From positions 1 to 23,692 of the forward strand of contig CATYJC010000011.1 of NCBI GenBank assembly GCA_958407555.1: a DNA stretch of 23,692 bases. The letters run 5' to 3'. Under the pieces are notes generated by a model that was given only the letters and a program-made list of their open reading frames with translations, was not told where the DNA came from and made no database searches. Made by a program: the position numbers and the translations under genes. This DNA is from an uncultured Collinsella sp. Its GTDB lineage: Bacteria > Actinomycetota > Coriobacteriia > Coriobacteriales > Coriobacteriaceae. This document shows positions 1-7,326 of the stretch, in pieces (the first letter of the stretch is position 1; each line of letters begins with the position of its first letter).

Positions 1-58
1 TTTGCCGCATACTTCCGAAAATAGGGGGTCAGATAAAGCCTCAGACGTTGCTATTCGC

Positions 59-1024
59 CTAAAAATACTCGTCGAGGAAGTTGTTGACTGTGTTCCAGTA
101 GAGCTCGGGGTCAACTTGCGCACTCTTGGCGTGGGTGGCGCCATGGATGGTGAGCTTTTGCTTGACCTTGCTGGCGCACGCGTCGTAGTTTTGGTCGAGC
201 ATGCTGTACGGCACAAAGGTGTCCTGGTCGCCGTGGATAAACAGCATGGGGACCGTCGCGTGTTTGAGTTGCTCCACACTGCTCGCCTTATGAAAGTCGT
301 AGCCCGCGCGCACGTTGCACACCAAGTTTGCTACATCGAGCAAAGGAAAGCTGGGCAGGCCGAACACGTCCTTGAGCTGCAGGGAAAACTCGTCCCAAAC
401 ACTCGTATAACCACAGTCCTCGATAATGCATTTTACGTTTGCGGGTAGAGATTCCCCCGCGACGTTCATGGCAGTTGCCGCACCCATCGACTCGCCAAAG
501 ACCAGGATGCGCGCCTCGGGGTCGGCCGCAACGATCCGCCCAATCCATGCAACGACATCGAGGCGCTCGGGCCAGCCCATACCGATATAGTCGCCGCCGG
601 AGCGCTCGTGGGCGCGGGCGGCGGGTGCGAGTACGTTCATGCCGCGGTCGTGGAATCGCTTGACGTATCGGGCCATACCGATGGGCTCGTTGGTATATCC
701 ATGCAGGCAGACGGCGTAATCGTGGGTGTTCTCCGAGGCGGCAAAAAACCAAGCGGCGAGCTCGGTTCCGTCATCTGCGGTGAGGCTGCTGCTCTTGCGG
801 TTTTCTTTAAACCATGCCCGCGCCTCGGTTTCCTCGGCATCCGGCTGCTCGCCTTCTTTGTCGTTCTTGCTATCCTGCATCATCTTCATGGTGTACGGCG
901 CTTGGGGATTCAGCGCGAAGTCAAACAGAAAGTTGCCGGCAAATCCGAGCAGCACAACGACAACCACCAGTGCAACGATGCCGGCCATCTTGAGCTTTCG
1001 ATGGGAACGTGCGTTTTGAGCCAT
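59..1024 (-). CDS. Membrane-anchored alpha/beta hydrolase
   Basis: This 321-residue protein has the alpha/beta-hydrolase fold layout. A basic N-terminus is followed by one hydrophobic segment (about residues 13-35), which suggests a membrane-anchored or secreted enzyme with its catalytic domain outside the cytoplasm. The probable triad is Ser179 in the nucleophile elbow GESMG, Asp268 in HGDQD, and His298 in GATHAK. An HGY stretch near residue 108 would supply the oxyanion hole. The layout matches the YqkD/BEM46-like serine hydrolases; the natural substrate cannot be told. The ATG at 1024 is preceded by AGGAG about 7 nt upstream. It is transcribed away from the hemolysin-III gene, and two copies of a palindromic motif lie in the shared intergenic region. 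Residues 45-70 are acidic and look like a flexible linker. Confidence 0.85.
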   Translation of the reverse strand: MAQNARSHRKLKMAGIVALVVVVVLLGFAGNFLFDFALNPQAPYTMKMMQDSKNDKEGEQPDAEETEARAWFKENRKSSSLTADDGTELAAWFFAASENTHDYAVCLHGYTNEPIGMARYVKRFHDRGMNVLAPAARAHERSGGDYIGMGWPERLDVVAWIGRIVAADPEARILVFGESMGAATAMNVAGESLPANVKCIIEDCGYTSVWDEFSLQLKDVFGLPSFPLLDVANLVCNVRAGYDFHKASSVEQLKHATVPMLFIHGDQDTFVPYSMLDQNYDACASKVKQKLTIHGATHAKSAQVDPELYWNTVNNFLDEYF

Positions 1025-1044
1025 GCGGTATTCTCCTATAAGAT

Positions 1045-1103
1045 GTTAATACGTCAACATTTAATGCAAGCGCATTATGGACGTTCGCCGTTGATGCGTC
1101 AAC
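1045..1103. promoter_or_regulatory. Tandem palindromic operator-like sites
   Basis: GTTAATACGTCAAC (1045-1058) and GTTGATGCGTCAAC (1090-1103) agree at 12 of 14 positions and start 45 bp apart. The second is a perfect inverted repeat, GTTGA-N4-TCAAC. Both lie just upstream of the hydrolase start, and each contains TTGACG when read on the minus strand. This is what a repressor or activator site pair would look like; the regulator is unknown. Confidence 0.5.
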
Positions 1104-1145
1104 AGGCAAAGAATGGGTAAACAAAGGGTCACATATGGTGCAAAT

Positions 1146-1175
1146 TTCGCACGTACCCAGACGCTTTGATATAGT
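1146..1175 (+). promoter_or_regulatory. Possible sigma70-type promoter for the hemolysin-III gene
   Basis: A TATAGT -10-like hexamer at 1170-1175 has a weak -35-like TTCGCA at 1146-1151 (18 bp spacing). It lies 35 bp before the ATG. The -35 match is poor, so confidence is low. Confidence 0.3.
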
Positions 1176-1210
1176 GTTGAGAACTCTTTACGTTGGAGGA
1201 TGTAACCGGC

Positions 1211-1894
1211 ATGTCCGATTCGAGCGACAGTTCTAAGCCGCGACCCAAGACCGCGGCCGTTCCACACTACACGGTGGGCGAGGAGATCATGAACTCCGTC
1301 ACCCATGGTGTCGGCTGCCTGCTGGGTATCGCGGGTCTGGTGCTTTTGATCGTATTCGCCGCCCTGCGCGGCGGAGGCCCGGCCCACATGGCCGCGGCGA
1401 TTGTCTATGGTGTCAGCATTATCCTCGAATACCTTGCCTCCACGCTCTACCATGCGATTCAGCCCGCTCGCGCCAAGCGCGTGTTCCGCATTATCGACCA
1501 CAGCTGCATCTACCTGCTCATAGCCGGCAGCTATACGCCGTTTTGTCTCATCACGCTCGCAAACGACGGCGGCCCTGCGCTGTTCTTTGCCGTATGGGCC
1601 ATCGCCATTATCGGCATCGCCCTCGAGTGCTTTATGCGTGAGCGTCAACCGCACTGGGTAAGCGGCCTGGTCTACCTGCTGATGGGCTGGCTCGTTGTCT
1701 TTAAGCTGCCCGAACTTGTGGCACTGCTCAACCCTGTGGCGCTTGCCCTGCTCGCCGTCGGCGGCGTGTGCTACACCGCGGGCGTGCCGTTCTATATCGC
1801 CAAAAACGTGCGCTATCTGCACAGCGTGTTTCACCTGTGGGTGCTCGCCGGCAGCATCTTCCAGTTCATGGCGGTGATCCTCTTCGTAATCTAG
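1211..1894 (+). CDS. Hemolysin III / PAQR family membrane protein
   Basis: This 227-residue protein has about seven membrane segments and the conserved polar residues of the hemolysin III (YqfA/TrhA, PAQR superfamily) group. These are a His in NSVTHG (residue 32), STLYH (His81), an Asp-His pair at 96-97 in IIDHSCIY, the AGSYTPF signature near 105-111, and a C-terminal FHLWVLAGS histidine. In PAQR proteins these His/Asp residues coordinate a metal ion inside the membrane. Despite the name, bacterial members are thought to act in membrane homeostasis rather than as toxins. The ATG at 1211 is preferred over an in-frame TTG at 1193, because GGAGGA at 1195-1200 then sits at proper spacing. The CNNM/CorC gene follows about 108 bp downstream on the same strand. 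Confidence 0.9.
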   Translation: MSDSSDSSKPRPKTAAVPHYTVGEEIMNSVTHGVGCLLGIAGLVLLIVFAALRGGGPAHMAAAIVYGVSIILEYLASTLYHAIQPARAKRVFRIIDHSCIYLLIAGSYTPFCLITLANDGGPALFFAVWAIAIIGIALECFMRERQPHWVSGLVYLLMGWLVVFKLPELVALLNPVALALLAVGGVCYTAGVPFYIAKNVRYLHSVFHLWVLAGSIFQFMAVILFVI

Positions 1895-2002
1895 CGACCA
1901 CGCCAGCGCCCGTGCCCCCGCTCGGTCGCCAGCGCAATTGCCCTATCCGCCATCAACGTTTTACCCTAACGTCCCGAATCTTGGAGGTTCGAGAAACTCC
2001 CG

Positions 2003-3376
2003 ATGGACATAACCATCTCCCTTATCACCACCCTCGTTTTGACCCTCATCAACGGCTACTTCTCCATGTCCGAGATGGCGCTCACCACGGCTAAGCGCGC
2101 CGTGTTGGAGCGCGATGCCGAGGAAGGCGACAAGCGCGCCGAGCGCGCCATTAAGCTGGCCGCCGATTCCGACCAGCTGCTCGCCACCATCCAGGTCGCC
2201 ATCACGCTCGTGGGCTTCGCCTCGTCCGCCGTCGCCTCGACGAGCCTGTCCGACCCGCTTGCCACGTGGCTCATGAGCTTTGGCATCGCGCCGCTTTCCG
2301 CCATCGCGCGCGGCCTGGCGCCGGTCATCATCACCGTCGCCGTCGCCTTCGTGTCCATCGTGGTTGGCGAGCTTGTGCCCAAGCGCATCGGCCTGGCTAA
2401 TGCCGAAGGCGTATCCAAGCAGGTCGTGGGACCGCTCTCCGTGTTCCAAAAGATCGCCCGCCCGCTCGTGTGGCTGACCGGTGCCTGCTCCGACGGCCTG
2501 GCCCGCATCCTGCGCATCAAGAGCGCCGATGACCGCCAAAACGTCTCGGAGGAAGAGATCAAATACATGGTCTCGGAGCAGGACGATCTGCTCGACGAGG
2601 AAAAGCGCATGATCCACGAGATCTTCGACCTGGGCGACACCGTTGCCCGCGAGGTCATGGTGCCGCGCGTGGACACCACCATGTGCGAGGACGACGAAAC
2701 GGTCGCCGACGTGCTGTCCGCCATGCGCCAGACCGGCTTTAGCCGCATCCCCGTCTATCACGAGGATCCCGACAACGTCGCCGGCATCGCGCACATCAAG
2801 GACCTGATCCAGCCTTCGCTCGACGGCAAGGGCGACCAGCCCATCGCCGACTTTTTGCGCGACGCCACCTTTGTGCCCGACACCAAGGACATCCTGCCGC
2901 TGCTGTCCGAGATGCAGACCTCGCACGACCAGATCGTGGTGGTCGTGGACGAGTACGGCGGCACGGCCGGCATCATCACCATCGAGGACATCGTCGAGGA
3001 GATCGTGGGCGAGATCGAGGACGAGTTCGATCCCGACAACAAGTACCTCACGCGCCTTTCGCGCCGCGAGTGGCTCGTCGATGGGCGTTTTTCGTGCGAT
3101 GACGCGATTGAGCTTGGTTGGCCGCTCGAGGAAAGCGATGATTATGAGACCATCGCCGGCTGGATTTTGGAGCTTTGCGACTCGGTGCCCGACATCGGAG
3201 AGGTGTTTGAGGTTGCGGGGTACAAGTTTAAGGTGCAGTCGATGCGTGGCCAGCGCATCTCGCTCATTCGCGTGATCGCTCCGGCCGAAACCGATAAGAA
3301 GGATTCCGAGTCCTCGGCAGATAAGCCGGCGGCGTCGGACGCGGGTTTTGCGGACCCGCACGATGGCGACGAGTAG
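2003..3376 (+). CDS. HlyC/CorC-family (CNNM) transporter, DUF21-CBS-CorC_HlyC
   Basis: This 457-residue protein has the full CNNM/CorC architecture. An N-terminal DUF21 membrane domain covers about residues 1-190 and starts with the typical INGYFSMSEMAL segment. A CBS pair follows (about 205-330, with VMVPRVD and SRIPVYHEDPDNVAGI, and a second half containing VVVVDEYGGTAGIITIEDIVEEIVG). A CorC_HlyC domain ends the fold (about 345-430), followed by a short charged tail. Relatives are implicated in Mg2+/Co2+ efflux or resistance, so a cation-efflux role is likely. A GGAGG Shine-Dalgarno at 1983-1987 lies 15 nt before the ATG, longer than usual. It sits in a small imperfect hairpin (GGAG at 1983-1986 with CTCC at 1997-2000), which could modulate initiation or shorten the effective spacing. 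Confidence 0.9.
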   Translation: MDITISLITTLVLTLINGYFSMSEMALTTAKRAVLERDAEEGDKRAERAIKLAADSDQLLATIQVAITLVGFASSAVASTSLSDPLATWLMSFGIAPLSAIARGLAPVIITVAVAFVSIVVGELVPKRIGLANAEGVSKQVVGPLSVFQKIARPLVWLTGACSDGLARILRIKSADDRQNVSEEEIKYMVSEQDDLLDEEKRMIHEIFDLGDTVAREVMVPRVDTTMCEDDETVADVLSAMRQTGFSRIPVYHEDPDNVAGIAHIKDLIQPSLDGKGDQPIADFLRDATFVPDTKDILPLLSEMQTSHDQIVVVVDEYGGTAGIITIEDIVEEIVGEIEDEFDPDNKYLTRLSRREWLVDGRFSCDDAIELGWPLEESDDYETIAGWILELCDSVPDIGEVFEVAGYKFKVQSMRGQRISLIRVIAPAETDKKDSESSADKPAASDAGFADPHDGDE

Positions 3377-3400
3377 GGCGAGGAAGAGTAGGGGAGAGTT

Positions 3401-4246
3401 ATGGCAGGCCTGTTCAACATCCTTAAGGTCACCGTCAGCGAGGACAAGATCTGCGCGCATGTGCTGGTGAACCCCGGCATGCCGCTCATGACCTCGGAGG
3501 ACATCGAGGCCACGGCGCGCGTGTACTACCTGGTACCCGCAATTGCCAAGCACCTGTGCCTGGGCGATTCCGGTCGCGAATTCCAGGACTGCATGGGCCA
3601 GACCGAGCTTTGCCATCTGCTGGAGCACGTGACGGTCGAGCTCATGAACGAGACCGGTCTCGCTGGCAGCATTTCGTGCGGCCGCACTCGCGTGAGTGAG
3701 CACGATGAGCGTGTCTTTGAGGTCGAGCTTTCGTGTCCCGACGACGCGCTGGCCATCGGTGCGCTGTCTTCGGCGACCTTTATGATGGATTGGGCATATC
3801 TGCATGCCGATCAGCCCGCTCCCGACGTGGACGGTACGGTCGCGGGCCTGCGCAACCTGGTACTGGGCATGCGTGCCGAGGCCGAGGGCAAGGACCCGCA
3901 CGAGGCCGTCGCCGCCGCGAACGCCGAAGGCGAGGCCGGGGACACGACCGAGGGCGAGGCGCCTGCCGAGGCTGCCGCCGAGTCTGTCAACGATGCCCCT
4001 GCCGAGGAGACCGTCGAGGCCGAGCCCGCGGAGCCCCAGGGCGTCCCGAGCTTTGACGACGAGCCGCAGGAGGCAATCGATACCGAGGGCGTGACCGCCG
4101 AAAGCCACGAGGCCCCCGCTGCCGTCTACGGTGGCGCGGCGACGGCTCCGGTGGCCCCCGCGCGCGAGGGAGCGCTGCCGCTCGTTGACGGCGCCGGCGA
4201 GGACCCGGGCGCTACAGTGGCCATGCCTGCCATGCCGCAGGAGTAG
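3401..4246 (+). CDS. Stand-alone domain resembling the cyanophycin synthetase N-terminus, with acidic tail
   Basis: This 281-residue protein is not a family I can name with certainty. Residues about 1-135 resemble the non-catalytic N-terminal domain of cyanophycin synthetase (CphA). The stretch CHLLEHVTVELMNETG (71-86) and the following CGRTR (93-97) match the pattern HxxEHvaLEL...AG...GkTR seen there. The ATP-grasp and Mur-ligase domains of CphA are absent, so no polymer synthesis is implied. Residues about 155-281 are a low-complexity tail rich in Ala, Glu, Asp and Pro, probably disordered. There is no signal peptide or membrane segment. A strong AGGGGAG Shine-Dalgarno precedes the ATG, and the gene starts 24 bp after the CorC-like gene, so the two are probably cotranscribed. 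The function is unknown; the domain assignment comes from motif reading only. Confidence 0.6.
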   Translation: MAGLFNILKVTVSEDKICAHVLVNPGMPLMTSEDIEATARVYYLVPAIAKHLCLGDSGREFQDCMGQTELCHLLEHVTVELMNETGLAGSISCGRTRVSEHDERVFEVELSCPDDALAIGALSSATFMMDWAYLHADQPAPDVDGTVAGLRNLVLGMRAEAEGKDPHEAVAAANAEGEAGDTTEGEAPAEAAAESVNDAPAEETVEAEPAEPQGVPSFDDEPQEAIDTEGVTAESHEAPAAVYGGAATAPVAPAREGALPLVDGAGEDPGATVAMPAMPQE

Positions 4247-4325
4247 GCTCACCCGCTTATCACCATCATGTACCTGCGCCTTTACCGTACGCAGATGAGC
4301 AAGACGGCAAGCGCTGTGCTGCGGG

Positions 4326-4331
4326 TATAAT
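4326..4331 (+). promoter_or_regulatory. Promoter -10 element upstream of the YtxH-like gene
   Basis: A perfect TATAAT stands out in otherwise GC-rich DNA, about 50 bp upstream of the start. No good -35 is visible (AAGACG at 4301-4306, 19 bp spacing). It would give a leader of roughly 45 nt containing the hairpin at 4350-4365. Confidence 0.45.
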
Positions 4332-4349
4332 GGACAGCATTCAAACGGT

Positions 4350-4365
4350 GGGCGCCGAGGTGCCC
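4350..4365 (+). other. Leader hairpin just before the ribosome binding site
   Basis: GGGCGCC (4350-4356) can pair with GGTGCCC (4359-4365), with one G-U pair, ending 2 nt before the AGGAGAGGA Shine-Dalgarno. A helix this close to the SD could affect translation or protect the 5' end. It has no U-tract, so it is not a terminator. Confidence 0.35.
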
Positions 4366-4382
4366 GCAGGAGAGGAATGAAC

Positions 4383-4772
4383 ATGGGTAAGACTTTCAAC
4401 TTTATCTCGGGTGCGCTCTTCGGTGCCGCCGCCGGCGCCATCATCGGCGTCGCCCTGGCTCCGCGCTCGGGCGCCGAGACCCGCGCCATGGCTGCCGATA
4501 TCGCCAATGACGCCTGGGATAACATGCGCGACACCTACGAGCACGGTGCCGAGGAGGCCCGCGCTGCGGTCAACGATTTTGGCCCGATGGTCGACGCCAA
4601 GACCGATGACCTGCGTGCCAAGGTTGACCTTGCCCGCGAGCGCATGGACCAGCTGCGCGAGCAGCTCAACGACGCCATCTCGGGCGGTAACGTGACGCCC
4701 GCCGCCGATGTCGTGGTCGAAAACGCCGTCGAGGCCGACGCCGAGGCCGCGGAGCCTTCGACCGAGGCATAA
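4383..4772 (+). CDS. YtxH domain-containing protein
   Basis: This small protein of about 129 residues begins with a glycine/alanine-rich hydrophobic segment (GALFGAAAGAIIGVALAPRSG, about residues 9-29). The APRSGAETR motif follows, typical of YtxH/general-stress proteins in which a membrane helix leads into a cytoplasmic amphipathic coil. The rest is helical and charged (about residues 35-100), with an Ala/Glu-rich tail. The ATG at 4383 is preferred because AGGAGAGGA (4368-4376) lies directly against an upstream ATG at 4377, whereas 4383 gives normal spacing. The stop codon overlaps the next start as TAATG, so the two are translationally coupled. The role is unknown; relatives are linked to envelope or stress physiology. 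Confidence 0.8.
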   Translation: MGKTFNFISGALFGAAAGAIIGVALAPRSGAETRAMAADIANDAWDNMRDTYEHGAEEARAAVNDFGPMVDAKTDDLRAKVDLARERMDQLREQLNDAISGGNVTPAADVVVENAVEADAEAAEPSTEA

Positions 4773-5527
4773 TGCGCGCCGGGGATTTTGTCGGCGCCAA
4801 GATCTATCGCAAGCCTACCGAGGATAAGCGCACCAAAAAAGACGGCACGCCGCGCAGCCCTAAAAAGCTCGGCAAGATTCACTTTCCGGTCTTTACCCCG
4901 GGCGGTACGCGCGTGGTGGGCTTTATGGTGCGCCAGTCCGATATCGCGGGCATGATCGAGCGCCCCGACCGATTTGTGGCGCTCGATGCCATTGGCGTCT
5001 ACGAGGGCGCCATCGCGGTTGACGACGTCAAGGGCACCTACGATGCCGCTGCGGCCAAGCGCCTCGACATCAACCTGGACGATTGCATTATCTGGGTTGG
5101 CATGGACGTGCGCACGGAGTCGGGCGATGTCGTGGGCTATTGCTCGGATGTGGAGTTCAAGCCGCGTTCGGGCATCGTGCAGACGTTCTACGTGACCGCC
5201 GGCACTGCCTCGAGTGTGCTGGTGGGCGACACGCAGATGCCGCCCACGATGCTGCGCGGCTATGCGGACGGCGCGATGATCGTTTCGGACGAGGTCAAGT
5301 CGCTCGGGTATTCGGGCGGCGCCGCCGCAAAGGCTGCCGAGGCAAGCGTCGTGGTGGGCGATAAGGTCAAGAAGGGCGCCAAGGTGCTCGATGACAAGGG
5401 TTCGGTCGCCGTGGACAAGGGCAGTCGCGCGCTGGGCAAGCAGCTCGGCAAGACGCGCGGTATGTTCAAGGCCTTTAAGGACGAATACCAAAAGGCGAGC
5501 GGTGGCTCGTCGAAAGCTAGCAAATAG
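4772..5527 (+). CDS. PRC-barrel domain protein
   Basis: This 251-residue soluble protein contains PRC-barrel-like beta-rich repeats. The first half carries GKIHFPVFTPGGTRVVGFMVRQ and the second DVRTESGDVVGYCSDVEFKPRSGIVQ, each resembling the 'G..vG.v.dv.fd...G.v' PRC pattern. The C-terminal third is basic and Lys/Ala/Gly-rich with no recognisable fold. It starts at the ATG that overlaps the stop of the YtxH-like gene, so the pair should be made together. PRC barrels occur in RNA-processing proteins, photosystem H subunits and some transporters; here the partner is unknown. The MgtE-like protein 1.8 kb downstream also begins with PRC-like sequence, which may or may not be related. A strong hairpin follows the stop. 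Confidence 0.7.
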   Translation: MRAGDFVGAKIYRKPTEDKRTKKDGTPRSPKKLGKIHFPVFTPGGTRVVGFMVRQSDIAGMIERPDRFVALDAIGVYEGAIAVDDVKGTYDAAAAKRLDINLDDCIIWVGMDVRTESGDVVGYCSDVEFKPRSGIVQTFYVTAGTASSVLVGDTQMPPTMLRGYADGAMIVSDEVKSLGYSGGAAAKAAEASVVVGDKVKKGAKVLDDKGSVAVDKGSRALGKQLGKTRGMFKAFKDEYQKASGGSSKASK

Positions 5528-5548
5528 CGACGTACCAATTGATGGGAG

Positions 5549-5583
5549 GCAAGCCGGAGACCTGTTGCTCCGGCTTGCTGCGT
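5549..5583 (+). terminator. Hairpin terminator or attenuator after the PRC-barrel gene
   Basis: A perfect 11-bp stem, GCAAGCCGGAG (5549-5559) with CTCCGGCTTGC (5568-5578), encloses an 8-nt loop. It is followed by only a weak U-run (TGCGTTT). It ends about 10 nt before the Shine-Dalgarno of the next gene, so it could be a leaky terminator, an attenuator or an mRNA 3' barrier. Confidence 0.6.
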
Positions 5584-5599
5584 TTATGGGGGAGGGCAC

Positions 5600-7006
5600 A
5601 TGCGCCAAAACGGATCATATTCACACGGACGCTCGGGCTCGCGTCCGACGGCGCGCCGCGATCTGGGGCAGCTGCCCAGCGGTCAGCGCAAGCGTCACCG
5701 TAAGCCCGGCGCGATGTATCTCAACCATAGCCGCGGCTTTAGCGACCGCAGCGCTCGCATCGGCAACGGCCACACGCCCCGCCGTCCGTCTCGCCTGCCC
5801 TATGCGCTCATCGCCGTGGGTTGCGCGCTCGTGCTGTTCATCGCTGCTGTCGTGGGCTACGTCAACCGCAGCGTGGATGTCGTCCTCAACGGCCAGGAGA
5901 CTGCGGTGCGCGTCGGCTCTACGCTGCAAAATCTCATCGACGACCAGGAGCTGACCGATACCTACGACGCCGGGGACTTGCTGGCCGTTGACGACAGCGT
6001 GCTGACCCGCCATGGCGGCGAAAAGCTGTCGGTAAAAGTGGACGGCAAGCGCATAAAACAGGGCAAGTGGAAAAGCCGCGAGCTTACGGGCGGCGAGAAG
6101 GTGACGGTCAAAGACGGCCGCGACACGTATGAGAAGCACGAGGTCCAGGCGACGGTTATCGAGCCCAAGCTCAAGGTCGAGGGCACGGGTGCCATCGAGT
6201 ACGTCAAGACGTGGGGTATCCAGGGTCGCTCCGAGGTGTGGGTCGGCGAGCAGTCGGGCAAGACGCAGGACCGCGGCGAGGTCGTGCCCGCCACCGATTG
6301 CGTGGTCGAGTGCGCGGGCGTGGCGCCCAAGGGCAACGAAAAGTACGTGGCGCTGACGTTTGATGAGGGCCCGAGCGGAGCGACCAAGCAGATCTTGCAG
6401 GTGCTCAAGGAAAAGGGCGTCACCGCGACGTTCTTCCTGTCGGGCGATGCGGCCGAGGCCTCGCCCGCCACGGCCAAGGCGATTGTCGATGCCGGCTGCG
6501 AGGTCGGCTCCAACAGTTACAGCGATGAATCGCTCAAGGGCAAGGATCGCGATGCGGTGCGCGAACAGGTTTCGAAGGGCACCGAGGCGATCAAGTCCGC
6601 GACCGGAACGTCGACGATGCTTTTGCGTGCTCCCTACGCAGCCTTTGACGAGCAAAACTGGATTGATGCGATGGACCTGGTGTCTGCCGTGGTCTCGTGG
6701 AATATCGATTCGGGCGACTGGCTGCTCAACGGTGCCGACGAGCAGGTCTCGACGGTGCTCGATTCGGTGACGCCAGGCAATATTGTGCTGCTGACCGATA
6801 ACGATGAATGTGCCGAGCAGACGCTCGAGGCGCTGCCGCAGATTATCGACGGGCTTATTGCCGACGGCTACAAAATCGTGACATTGAGCGATCTGGTCAA
6901 GACGGATACATCGCTGAGCAAAAAGCTCACCTCGCTGACGAAGGCCGCCATGCCCAAAAACGCCGTGTTCCCCCAGCTCGCCGAAGATGACGACACCACA
7001 GACTAG
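5600..7006 (+). CDS. Membrane-anchored NodB-fold protein with degenerate deacetylase site
   Basis: This 468-residue protein is built as follows. A basic cytoplasmic N-terminus of about 65 residues leads to one transmembrane helix (about 67-88). An extracellular region (about 91-185) contains segments reminiscent of DUF348-type ubiquitin-like domains (VDVVLNGQETAVRVGSTLQNLI). A NodB polysaccharide-deacetylase domain follows (about 247-435). The NodB motifs are altered. Motif 1 reads TFDEG (253-257) instead of TFDDG. Motif 2 reads GSNSYSD (303-309) where GNHTYSH is usual, so both metal-binding His are gone. Motif 3 RAPY (343-346) is kept. Motif 5 reads LLTD (397-400) where LMHD carries the catalytic His. 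It is therefore probably not a Zn-dependent deacetylase and may bind glycans or play a structural role in the wall. GGGGGAGGG lies 4-12 nt before the ATG. Confidence 0.85.
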   Translation: MRQNGSYSHGRSGSRPTARRDLGQLPSGQRKRHRKPGAMYLNHSRGFSDRSARIGNGHTPRRPSRLPYALIAVGCALVLFIAAVVGYVNRSVDVVLNGQETAVRVGSTLQNLIDDQELTDTYDAGDLLAVDDSVLTRHGGEKLSVKVDGKRIKQGKWKSRELTGGEKVTVKDGRDTYEKHEVQATVIEPKLKVEGTGAIEYVKTWGIQGRSEVWVGEQSGKTQDRGEVVPATDCVVECAGVAPKGNEKYVALTFDEGPSGATKQILQVLKEKGVTATFFLSGDAAEASPATAKAIVDAGCEVGSNSYSDESLKGKDRDAVREQVSKGTEAIKSATGTSTMLLRAPYAAFDEQNWIDAMDLVSAVVSWNIDSGDWLLNGADEQVSTVLDSVTPGNIVLLTDNDECAEQTLEALPQIIDGLIADGYKIVTLSDLVKTDTSLSKKLTSLTKAAMPKNAVFPQLAEDDDTTD

Positions 7007-7326
7007 TCATGTAAGAACGTCCCCAATGACTATGTCACGGATGCGTCAGCGTTTGGTATGCCTGCGATGTTTGGAGCATAAATTTGGCGCCACGGCGCGA
7101 TGCTGATGCTATAGTTACTGCGGATAACAAGGGTCAAGAGAAAGGTTGCAGGTGAAATCCAAACCTCGACCATACAGTCGATGACCCCATGCAGGTGCTT
7201 CTTGCGCATGTACGGGGTGTGAGCGCCGAGCGGCGTGCCGCCCGCGCATGCGTATATATATCTAAAAGTCCACGGACGGCGTGCCGGCATGGCCGCAGTT
7301 CGAAGGGATAATGATGGGGAGCACCA
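7007..7326 (+). promoter_or_regulatory. Structured 5' leader and promoter region of the Mg2+ transport operon
   Basis: This 320-bp gap has no convincing gene. A TATAGT -10-like hexamer at 7110-7115 would start transcription near 7122 and give a leader of about 205 nt. Within it GGGTCA (7131-7136) can pair with TGACCC (7182-7187). Enclosed are AGGTT/AACCT (7143-7147 with 7162-7166) and CGAC/GTCG (7167-7170 with 7177-7180), which together would form a three-way junction. Further down, CGGCGTGCCG occurs twice (7231-7240 and 7277-7286) and competing CGCCG/CGGCG and GCGGC/GCCGC pairings are possible. An AT-rich block, TATATATATC, covers 7253-7262. I do not see the M-box motifs. A metal-responsive leader is an inference from the downstream genes. 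Confidence 0.4.

Noticed and set aside
1..58. Gene or terminator at the left edge
   Set aside because: I see no reading frame with support and no hairpin with a U-tract in these 58 bases.
1961..4534. Very long minus-strand reading frame (857 codons) over the CorC-like and downstream genes
   Set aside because: It is opposite two genes with clear domain signatures. Its translation is His/Arg/Leu/Gly-rich low complexity, typical of the antisense of GC-rich coding DNA, and it has no Shine-Dalgarno.
7004..7032. Inverted repeat TAGTCAT/ATGACTA around the deacetylase-like stop as a terminator
   Set aside because: It is only 7 bp and AT-rich, with a 15-nt loop and no U-tract.
7143..7166. tRNA T-arm-like sequence (GGTTGCAGGTGAAATCC)
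   Set aside because: The flanking bases do not form acceptor, D and anticodon arms, so no tRNA can be drawn.
7122..7326. M-box Mg2+ riboswitch
   Set aside because: GGGTCAAGAGAAA at 7131 faintly recalls one M-box segment, but the other conserved M-box blocks are missing. I keep it only as an unclassified structured leader.
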